DNA from: Rhyacophila brunnea | Lineage: Eukaryota; Arthropoda; Insecta; Trichoptera; Rhyacophilidae | Length of the DNA stretch: 64,000 nucleotides | Direction: 5' to 3' | NCBI GenBank assembly: GCA_022495005.1 | Contig: JAGYXB010000107.1 | Span: 42,668 to 106,667 of the forward strand | Shown: in pieces, positions 55,179-64,000 of the stretch | How the letters are laid out: each line of letters opens with the position of its first letter | How positions within the stretch are numbered: the stretch's first letter is position 1 | The notes under the pieces: generated by a model | What the model was told of the DNA's origin: nothing | Seen by the model: only the letters and a program-made list of their open reading frames with translations | Databases searched by the model: none | Translations under genes and position numbers: made by a program

Positions 55179-55854
55179 ATAAGCAGGTGCTTCGCTAGTC
55201 CTAAGCTAGATGCTATGCTTGTCTATTAAAAACACTACTGCCACATTTCAAGCTACGTGCTTAAGTACAAATTCATTTGACATTTGGGAGCGCTCAAGTC
55301 AACAACGATGTCACTCTCAAAACTAACCAGAAAGCTACTTCTCACAGAGAATTTAAGTTTAAAATTTCGAAAGTCTCAAATTCGAACTTGTTGGATGCAT
55401 TCATCCCATGCGTCATTATTTATAACCTCAAAATATATGGTGTTTGACTTTTGTCCTACTGAAGAAACATCCGCCATCTGGCAAAATTCATAGACAATGG
55501 CAAAATCACTAGGTGTCACAATCAAAATAACCAACACGTAGCAGCAAGATAGGTGCTGTTAAAATGTAGCGCTTATGCAATAATTACAACCAACATATTG
55601 TAATTGTCACAATAAGTGCTAATACTCTGATACAAACCTACCCTAAGTTTGATAATATTTATCACTTTATCACTTTAGCGGTTGATAAGTACAGAATAGA
55701 CCCACTGATGTGGATATTTAAAAAAAATCGATGACACGTCTAACCACTGCATATTATGAAAGGAGCGGGGAATTTCAATTGTCACGAAAATTATGCTTGT
55801 GCAAACATAAGTTTTCTCTATATTTTTGTAAGGTATAGGGTCATGGATTCTGAT
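55179..55854. other. Mostly unassigned; repeat shared with 30840-30940
   Basis: The tract at 55598-55660 recurs inverted at 30840-30940. I see no gene. Confidence 0.4.
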
Positions 55855-56150
55855 GACAGTGGGCTGGAAGGTGATTGATACAAATGCTTCGTATTTCTTG
55901 GGCAGAGCACAAAACGAACAAGTCAATCATCCAGAGACTACAGATAAAGAAACGGATCTCGACAATATTTTTGAGACGTATTCTGAAGTTTTTTGGACAT
56001 ATTATTCGGAGCGGATCGGATAACCTGAAGAGACTGGTGGTTTTGGATAGCTTCACTCTAAACTGAGAGAAACAGAGGATCGATAGGGGTGGAAATTCTT
56101 GGTCGCTCAGAAGATGACGGAATTTTAAGGTGGTGACGATCTTTCTTATT
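55855..56150 (+). pseudogene. RTE-like LINE C-terminus
   Basis: It reads QMLRISWAEHKTNKSIIQRL and RRILKFFGHIIRSGSDNLKR, then LVVLDSF. It is parallel to 24390-24800, with the same tail. Confidence 0.7.
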
Positions 56151-56329
56151 AACCAATGTGCAGCGTAATTGTCTAAATTTGTTATAAAGCTCCGTCTCTA
56201 ATAAAAAAGGTTTCCGAATACATAATATCGTCACCTAAATACTACGACTAGATAACTTGATTTTCACTGTTTTTGAGATAACTATATGATTCTAAATTTC
56301 CTTGTCTACAAAATGATAAAATCAGAAGT

Positions 56330-56545
56330 GAGTCCATAGCGTCGTGTGTCCCAAGTTCGAATCCTGGTTCTGACAAGTACCTACACATATTGTTTTTAAA
56401 TTTGTGTATGAGTCGAAGTATTGACCTAATACGTTGGGTAAGTGGCTGACATCCATTTCTCGGAAAAACAAAATCTGTTAATACAAGCCTCCACTCCGTG
56501 GAGGCCCATATGATCTTATTAAGATCGGACATGGTCGAAAAAATA
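56330..56545 (+). mobile_element. tRNA-derived SINE, copy 6
   Basis: The B-box region AGTTCGAATCC is intact; the A-box side is lost. Hairpins lie at 56488-56504 and 56512-56526. The second hairpin reads GATCTTATTAAGATC, a compensated variant. Confidence 0.75.
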
Positions 56546-57833
56546 ATGTCAGAAGTTAATGGGAACAATACATTATTTTGAGTTTGAAAATATTAGATAA
56601 CTTTAAAACCATAAATGCATTAAATAAATAAAATAATATATATTATATACAATATCTTTTTATACACAATAATTCACAATAATTAGACGAGCACAATTTT
56701 CTATATTTATTTTAAATAATAATTATAGCCTAGATTTATGTTAATCAAGTAAAGTTTAAATTTCATTTTCCCAACAATAACCAAATAAGAGTTATCTAGT
56801 TGTAGTATTCAGGTGACGATATTTAACATCACACTTTTTACTTAAAAAAAAATATTTCGTGGAATCAATCTCCCCTTAAATGATTACGCAAGAAAAAACA
56901 AATTCAATAATATAATATATTATCTACATCAAATAAATATGTTATTTTGTCAATATTTACATGTTTCATCATTTTCGTTAGGTACATACCCATATATTAT
57001 TATGACAGAAATAAGTATTATTATTTTTCGAGCGAAGATATGTTATATTAAAAAAAATCTGTAGGGATTCAAGAATTTTGAAACGTATTTTCTGAAAAAT
57101 CGCAAATATATTACATACATAATATATATACAATGCTATGGAAAACTTAAATAGCCTAGGGGAAATATACGATTCTCGTCAACATTCTACAAACAACAAT
57201 ACAAAAAAAATTCTCACGCCATTTGTATTTTGGAAAAGCAAGTTCTCACTCAGAATACCCGGTGGCTCAGAAATACTATTGCGAAAAATAGTATTTTTAT
57301 TATTTAAAATAAATAGTAATATTGTTTTTATACATCCAAGCAAATAAAATGGTTCTCGATAGATATAAAGTATTTATTTAGTTACCAATAATTTACTAGT
57401 CAATCGAATATAATATTTTTCTACGTATTGTAAAATTAAATAGATTACGATATAAAGTAGGTATGTGAATGAAGTATGATAAAACCGTTTTATTTTATTT
57501 TTTATTGATTTATTATTTTATTCAGTTTGAATAATGTCTTCAAAAGTGACCTTCCATTTTGGCCGATATTTAGTGTATAATCAATGTATACATCCGTATA
57601 CACATATTATTTTATAATAATGTAAACTATAACCATTAGTAAAAGCGACGTCCTACAAGAAAAAGTAGCACAATATGTAATGGTAAGGTATTTGCTGGAT
57701 TTAATGCGTAAAGATAAAAACAATATACGAAACTATCAATAAAACATTACAATTACTAAGCTTCATTCTTCGAATTTTTAAACCATTCAGATCACCCGAT
57801 GTGCTAAAGGTAGATACTTTATTTCTCATATGA
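56546..57833. other. Intergenic sequence, nothing recognised
   Basis: AT-rich. A 69-codon frame at 57138-57347 is lysine/asparagine-rich and probably chance. Confidence 0.4.
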
Positions 57834-58173
57834 AGCACCTAGCTTCAAAAACCCCTAAAACGATTTTAGGTAGTTCTGAGAAAAATGAGAAACAATCATA
57901 TCTATTAAATATGTGAACTAAATGTATTAATTTTTTTTATTCATTACATTCTAAAGAGTATTTTGGCTTTCCTTTGTATTTGAAAAACACACCCAACCAT
58001 TTTAGCGAGTTTTGAAATTTACCCTAATTTTTGATTATACGTATTGACGGTTTTTGGCGTTTTTTAAAGTTCAATCTTTGGCCGCCATATAGGTAACAAA
58101 AATATCCATCTAAATACATATCTAATTCAAAATTTTTCAAAAACCGTTTTAGGGGCTTTTGAAACTAGGCGCT
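57834..58173. mobile_element. AGCRCCTAG MITE, two-ended copy
   Basis: The left end is AGCACCTAGCTTCAAAAACC; the inverted right end is AGCGCCTAGTTTCAAAAGCC followed by CCTAAAACG. The interior matches 36003-36360. Confidence 0.8.
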
Positions 58174-58194
58174 TCAATCCATAGTTGAGTTCGC

Positions 58195-58670
58195 ATCTGT
58201 CGTGTGGAATCCACAGTACGCTACATACATAAACCGTCTCGAAGGAGTACGACACCGATTTATTAAGCACGTCAATTTTAAAACCTACTGTTATGATTTA
58301 TATAATGACAGAAACGACGAAGCTTATTCTATTTCGACCACTGCATCATTCATGGTACCATCTTTGGAAAGTCGACGTTATCTTTCTAATTAGTATTTTC
58401 TTTACTAAATTATCAATGGTTTTGTTGACTCGCCAAACCTACTCGAAAGGGTGGGTTTCCACTGTCCATCAAGATTTACGCGAAACCAAGCTTTGTACCA
58501 ATATGTTAGTCGTAGTGATTCAAATTATGCACAAAACTCCTTTATTCGGCGCTCTTCTTTAAATTACAATATGTCTTTCTGCACCGTTGATCCATTCAAT
58601 AATACATCTGTTTCGTTTAAACGCGCTATCTCCAAATTTTTGTTTGTCAAAATTATTCCTCATTTTTAAA
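58195..58670 (+). pseudogene. Jockey-like LINE reverse transcriptase C-terminus
   Basis: It reads WNPQYATYINRLEGVRHRFI and HVNFKT, then after frameshifts GFHCPSRFTRNQALYQYVSR and NSFIRRSSLNYNM, ending at a stop at 58669. These are the W-P-Y and RNSF-x-RRS blocks of Jockey elements. Confidence 0.75.
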
Positions 58671-58819
58671 AGCACTGCTGGCTTTCAGTTCAGTGGTATG
58701 GGTATGGTCCCAGCTATCATCCAGAGTGCTACTTGAGTGGACATGTGCTATCTGCATGGGCACTTCATTAACCTTGAAGGTTCTGACAACTATCGTTGAC
58801 TTGCTTATAGTCATATATT

Positions 58820-59620
58820 TTACAATGTTTTTCTTAGCTCGTATTCTTATTTGTCCGGTGGTTCTGTGTCCGGTACAAATCTTGCAATCGATTTTTAACT
58901 AACTTCCCGACTAGCTAGACATTTGAAACTTTTAGAATATATCAGAACACGATGCCAATGCATTTTTTTAAAAATAATTTTAGCCATCTTTGAGTAGAAT
59001 TGAATTTATTTTCAGTTAATTATGTTTTGTATGAAAAGTTATTTCGACACCATTATTGGTTGTTGGGTGGTGGTGGGTCCTAGCAACTAAATTATTAATA
59101 TATGTGTGCGTTACTATGGAAATCAATATGACATGTCAAATACAACTTTTTTGATCGTTTAAGCTAGTCAAGTCAAGTTTATATGGTTGAACCAATGACA
59201 TTAATATATGGACGAAGCATCTGGAAAAAAATGACACTCACTTTTTAGTCGGGTCTGCCGAATGGCATAATCTGTTCTAACGCCATTACAATAAAGATGA
59301 TATTGCTATAAATTCCCGATTTTTTTGTCGGTTCTGCCGAATGGTTCGGTTCGAACGGGTTTGCTCAAATGAACATTGACACTAGAAACACTGTTCTAAT
59401 GCCATTACAATAAAGGTCATATTGCTATAAATTCCTGATACGTGATATCGCATAATGGAAATTGCGTGACGTCTACCTATACATGTGCGAATGTCGCTAT
59501 GCGCGAATTTACTTGCTAGCTACTGTATTGAGTGCGTTGTCCATTAATAATGTCATTGGGTTCAACAGAATTTAAAAACGTTGTATATAAAAAGTTCTTT
59601 TTATCTTGTAATTATTTCAT
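58820..59620 (+). mobile_element. AACGTT-ended MITE split by a hAT-like MITE
   Basis: It begins TTTACAATGTTTTTCTTAGC and ends AAAGTTCTTTTTATCTTGTA. The family sequence is cut at ATATGGTTGAAC and resumes at GGTTCAACAGAATTTAAAAA. Confidence 0.75.
59193..59558. mobile_element. CAATGACATTAATA-ended MITE, short copy
   Basis: The left end is CAATGACATTAATATATGG and the right end CCATTAATAATGTCATTG. The flanks GGTTGAAC and GGTTCAAC agree at seven of eight. The uninterrupted target family has GATTCAAC, confirming the 8-bp duplication. It is a 366-bp relative of 10096-10736. Confidence 0.85.
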
Positions 59621-59639
59621 TTTAGTATTTAGGCTTAGG

Positions 59640-60200
59640 CCGTATTTATTGCAGGCCTCTTTACACAATTAGCGAGTATTATCCTCCTGACTGTGTGCAA
59701 TGAGCACTGTATCATCACCATAGACGCATATACCTCCGCATCGCCAAGAAGAACATTATGACATGTACAAATAAACGCAATTTGAAAATTAGTCCCTATT
59801 ACACTGCAGATAGAATTAATGTTTCTGTCACTTTTATCTGTTATCTTAGAAATCGGGAGCATGAGTTGTTTGTTCTCCCCAGGAGCAGAACTAACCTGCC
59901 ATTGGTGATGCCAATTGGGAGGGCAATAACTCTGTCCAACCAAATCGCTTCGAATGTTGATATATTTCACCTACGTGAGGATGAGTATAGTTAGACAGAA
60001 ATTCTAAAAATAGCGTCCACTAAGCTCATTCGGTGTGCTTCCATGCTTCATAATTTTGTAGCTTTTACTTTACTTTTCATACTGTTTTTGTGATACCGCA
60101 TATATTTATTTCTTCTTTACGCTTTTTCTTTATTTTTGAATGTCATGTTGTGAACGTCTTAAATTTGTAATGTTCACGGTATGTAAAAAAAATAAATTAT
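59640..60200 (+). pseudogene. LINE C-terminus and 3' UTR
   Basis: The frame at 59758-59994 reads NREHELFVLPRSRTNLPLVM and GRAITLSNQIASNVDIFHLR, the terminal block of Jockey-like proteins. The 3' UTR has ATGTCATGTTGTGAACGTCT and an A-rich end. Confidence 0.7.
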
Positions 60201-61465
60201 TATAATAATAATAAATTTTTTAAAAATTTGAATAAGTATATTTATTATCAAATAATAATAAATATATTGGATATTTATGGCTACTAAAATAATGAGGTAC
60301 TCTTGTCTCATTTTATTTTTCACATAATATACAAATACGTCCATATATCTACCTCGTTAGAAAGCTAAACATACGAAAGCTACATGAGATAGTTCTACAA
60401 AGGTACCATGTTGAAAATCAAAGGGCATAATCAAGAGTTAACGTAAACACCACATAACAGATAATAATACGCCGCATCTTGATGCAGGGTTTAGAATGTG
60501 TGAGTGTCCTACGAAAATGAAGCACGCATTATGCACGTGCAATAGTGTGTGTAATACACCAACATGAAATGAGCGTAAATGCATAAACCGAGAGAAGTTT
60601 TCAGTATTCGAAGTAAAACGTATTCTTGACACGTGTGTAAGTTTAACCCGGGTTCTTCCTTACTCGAGTCGGTTACCTGCTATCGCTTTACCCGTTATGT
60701 ATTTCAGTTCCCATTATTTCTGAGTTCCCTGGTAAACACCTTGAAAACGACTTATACAGTACAGCAGCAATGATGATGATGATCAGTGATCACATATTAT
60801 TTATTATGCCGATATGATATTAGACAATGTAAAAATTTTATACCCCACACTGTATTTTGACATATTTTTACATTCACACACAATGATTGGGATTTATTTT
60901 ATATATAATCCTTTAGAAACAAATTTCAGCATGTATACCTTATATACCTTATATATGTTGCATTGCTTTGAAGTCCGTTATATTTAAAATAGCCTAAGAA
61001 TAATAATATTCTGTTATTATTCGATAGTAATTTTATTAAAATTGTCGGCCAGGCTTATGTCGAATATTCACTAACATGCGAGTAAACATTTTTTTGTTTA
61101 TCCAGAATTATAATAATATAAACGAGGGTTACCTTTTGTAAACATTCTTATTTTTCTTTTAATATAAACTTTCTTTTCAAAAATAGGAATATTAATAACA
61201 AAATTATCATTTTTGCAAACAAAACTGAGAATAATAATAATAATATCTACTCTACCAAATATATTAACATCTCCCTAATAATATTAACAATTTAAGATTA
61301 AACAAAGTATATAAACTCATAGGTACGTATTTTAGTTGATACACCATTATATAGACCACATAGAGAATATCAGAGTATGTACAAATGATAATATAAATTG
61401 TATTAAATTCTACAGGTGATGTTTTAAGTTAATATAATATCTCTTTTTGTTGTACCACTATATGG
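60201..61465. other. Intergenic sequence, nothing recognised
   Basis: AT-rich. A short ATG/GAT run is at 60767-60783. Confidence 0.4.
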
Positions 61466-61980
61466 CAGTGGCGAAGGGTGACTTTTGGAATGAGGTAGGC
61501 TGTGGAGATCTGATAAAAAGAACAAACTTGTCAGGTATACTTACGAGAAATAAGAAGATAATACGATATTACTACCAATGAATAGGTACACGGGTAAATA
61601 CAATTATAAAGTACACGGAAGTACGCTGAGTGAGCTAAGTAGCTAAGTATTTTAAGAATTTATATAAAAACGTCCATCTAAAAATCTAACTAAACTCAAC
61701 CTCATGTACGTGGGATTGGTCAATAATATTTTTGAAGACATTTATTGCTCGCCCAATTGGCATCGTCAATAGCAGGTTAATACTGCACATTGGGAAAACA
61801 AATAACAAATGTTTCCGATTTTTAAGATGGTTATTAGGGATAACAGGTAAACACTACCAAGAATCGTAATTCCCATTTACGTAGCCAAGTATAGGTATAT
61901 TATGTATTTTGACTTTTAGACGACAGTGTGTAAGCACGCCTAAGAGAAAATCAGTCGGACAATACTACTCGTTAAATATA
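61466..61980 (-). pseudogene. Jockey-like LINE 3' remnant
   Basis: DNA parallel to 54480-54860 in the same orientation (TAAGAATTTATA-AAA-CGTCC; AATAACAAATGTTTCCGATT). Only the C-terminal and UTR parts remain. CAGTGGCGAAGGGTG at 61467 is a lone end of the 52627 family. Confidence 0.5.
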
Positions 61981-62529
61981 TTATTTTACTATTAAATATG
62001 TATTCTAGTTGAAGGCGTTAGTATTTATGTTGGCTTATTGCAATTATCTTGACAGAAGAGTTTATCAAGGATGAAATTAATGTAATTGATGTGTGATGAG
62101 TGATGAGTTTTGGACAGTAGGTTGATCCCGGGTTGTTACATGTTCAACAAATCCCCGTATCTTATTATGTTGTTTAACCTTTGTCATAATATTAAGTAGA
62201 TGGCGCTTCATTCGATTTTTGACATCGTAAGTGATGAGGGCTCAGGAAGGCAATGAGACAACAGGTGCAAAATACTGGTTAGTGAGATTGCCATTAAATC
62301 TAATCCAAACCGCAATACAATGAAGTGCTAGGTATTATGAATTCAGTGGAATTTTGTCTCGCCTATTTATTTAATTGTAAATACCGTCTCATTATAAAAA
62401 AAACTATCTCCACTTTTGAGGACAAAGAAGTTATACAAAGGTTTTTTTTATAATTACCGGTAAGTAATACTTACTTATTCAAAAAATGTTTTAATTCATC
62501 TTAATGTTTTTATTTTTAAGCAATGCCCT
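61981..62529. other. Intergenic sequence, nothing recognised
   Basis: No features seen. Confidence 0.4.
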
Positions 62530-62720
62530 ATCAAGAGAATCATATCATAGGCCTCCACATGGTGGAGATTGTTTTAACAGATTTTTATTTTTACGAGAAA
62601 TGGATGTTTGTCAGTTTACTTGATAGCTCATGTAATTTTTTTATTACCAGAGCCGGGATTCAAACCCGAGACCTACGATATTATAGGCCGACGCGTTATC
62701 CGCTCGGCTATCATGGTCCT
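62530..62720 (-). mobile_element. tRNA-derived SINE, copy 7
   Basis: On the minus strand the head is at the right. The inverted B box GGGATTCAAACCC is intact and the D-arm side reads CGAGCGGATAACGCGTCGGC. The first tail hairpin (CTCCACCATGTGGAG) remains; the second is lost. Confidence 0.7.
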
Positions 62721-62814
62721 GATTATTATAAGAAACTTAAATTTTGTAATGTTATACTATTTTTATTCAGCACTGAATATATTATTATGTAAGAGTTTAT
62801 TTATTTAAAAAAGA

Positions 62815-62985
62815 CACATTGAGCCATTGATGTATTTCAATGCATTGAGCACATACCAAAGTATTCATTTAAGACGTTCACAACATGACATTTAGAATAA
62901 AAAGTACAGGTAAATCAACTAAGTAGAGAAAAAAACAAAGCAAAAAATTAGAAAAGAAATAAAGTAAAAAAACAATAATAATTTA
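62815..62985 (-). repeat. LINE 3' UTR fragment
   Basis: TTAAGACGTTCACAACATGA is the inverted 3' UTR tract seen at 54330 and 60130. Confidence 0.45.
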
Positions 62986-62999
62986 AAAAAAAAATCGGT

Positions 63000-63065
63000 G
63001 TTTGTACTCATGTACGCGCATTAGAAGTTATACTTCTTTGGCGTAACAAAACAAAAAATAACAAA
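63000..63065 (+). repeat. GAAGTTATACTTC-family end
   Basis: TGTACGCGCATTAGAAGTTA and CTTCTTTGGCGTAACAAAAC match the ends at 11830 and, inverted, 51990. Confidence 0.55.
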
Positions 63066-63192
63066 CCAAAATATTATTGCAGAATGTAAGTACTTTGGAA
63101 AAAAATCTCAAAACCTATATTTGAAAAATTTAGTAAACCGCTATTTCGACCATCTTTGCTTAAACAGATGACTGTACAACTATTTCCGTTAA

Positions 63193-64000
63193 GGGGGGAC
63201 ATGCTCGTCGAAGGTCAAAATTGAGTTTTTATTGTATTTTCAAACCATGATCCTGGACACTCCTTAAACGTTGTAGATAATCTATTTATATAATTTGGAA
63301 GCCTTATTATCCTTTATAGTTATTTTAAACATTTGATGACTGCATAAAGTATTTTTGTTACATAAAATAGTATTCTTTTAAACCTCTCGCTCTAATGTTT
63401 TAGAATATAGTCATATTTCGGTACATAACTGTGCAGTGGTGTTAAGATTTTTACATTTATTAATTTTTAAACGCATTTATAAAACCATTAGTATAATTTA
63501 TTACGAGATAATTTTTGTAAAATATTCATGATAAAAAATTATTTTGATAATCTGTGATCCCAAATTTGACAAGAATTAGGCATTTTATTATTCAAAAAAT
63601 CGGCAAGATCAACACATTTGAAGATAGTTCTAAAGATACTTATTATAAGCTATGTCTTTGACCATTCAAGTGTGATAAACATCTTATGAATAATGATTGC
63701 TTTATAATAATTATTGACCTAAGAATAAGGTAGTGTTTTTTTGAAATACGCCATTTCTTTTGTCATTCCCTAGTGGTTAAGCTACAACATACGGCCGTAG
63801 CCATAAAATTACAAACTATAATTAAAGTAGGGAGTAAAATTATGTTAACGCGCGTGTTTGAACATGTACCTAACCGAATTTTTTAAATTTTTTTTTAAAC
63901 GGTACATGTTCAAACACGCGCGTCAATATCATTTTACTCCCTACTTCAAATATAGTTTGTTAATTTATGGCTACGGCCGTATGTTGTAGCTTAACCACTG
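63193..64000. mobile_element. TTAA-flanked palindromic element, cut by the window edge
   Basis: The inverted arm 63193-63870 starts GGGGGGACATGCTCGTCG directly after TTAA (63189-63192). A T-rich spacer follows (63871-63900) and then the same sequence in direct orientation from 63901. The full palindrome would be about 1.4 kb. Other copies are halves (12103, 16595, 42370, 47843). Four of the five outer ends in the window touch TTAA, as in piggyBac or Kolobok integration. Confidence 0.7.

Overview
This is a piece of an insect nuclear genome, AT-rich and almost wholly intronic. A+T richness, spliceosomal introns, CCTAA/TTAGG-type telomere-like arrays and dense non-LTR, hAT and MITE-like elements all point to an arthropod. 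An aphid-like hemipteran is my best guess, but a lepidopteran is not excluded. It contains no bacterial genes, operons or CRISPR.

The only host gene I can identify with confidence is SCYL2 (SCY1-like protein 2, the CVAK104 pseudokinase) on the minus strand. Four consecutive exons encode its pseudokinase domain: 44153-44377, 41510-41644, 13631-13751 and 6948-7043. Splice signals and reading phases agree across all of them. One intron is about 27.8 kb long. The 5' exons should lie to the right of 44377 (one very tentative candidate at 47112-47189) and the 3' exons left of base 1. A second candidate protein exon of unknown identity lies at 46244-46425, minus strand.

Everything else is transposable-element debris, often nested two or three deep. 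By region: 1-2945, a non-LTR 3' end split by a 1.4-kb inverted-repeat element; 3845-5937, an 8-bp-TSD element holding a CCCGGGAT-rich element that holds a SINE; 9995-11306, a similar element with a 641-bp MITE inside; 12735-13370, a young RNase H-bearing LINE insertion; 13906-14715, a hAT remnant; 15808-24032, several elements with clean 8-bp duplications, including a 2.38-kb element with a TATA/initiator/CRE promoter module; 24-42 kb, reverse transcriptase remnants and fold-back elements; 43-64 kb, further copies of the same families, ending in a TTAA-flanked head-to-head palindrome that runs off the window.

The most unusual observations are two unrelated inverted-repeat elements, each carrying a tRNA-like Pol III unit with a terminator-like T run; a tRNA-derived SINE whose 3' hairpin varies in a compensatory way between copies; and a short/long element pair sharing the same ends around a telomere-like core.
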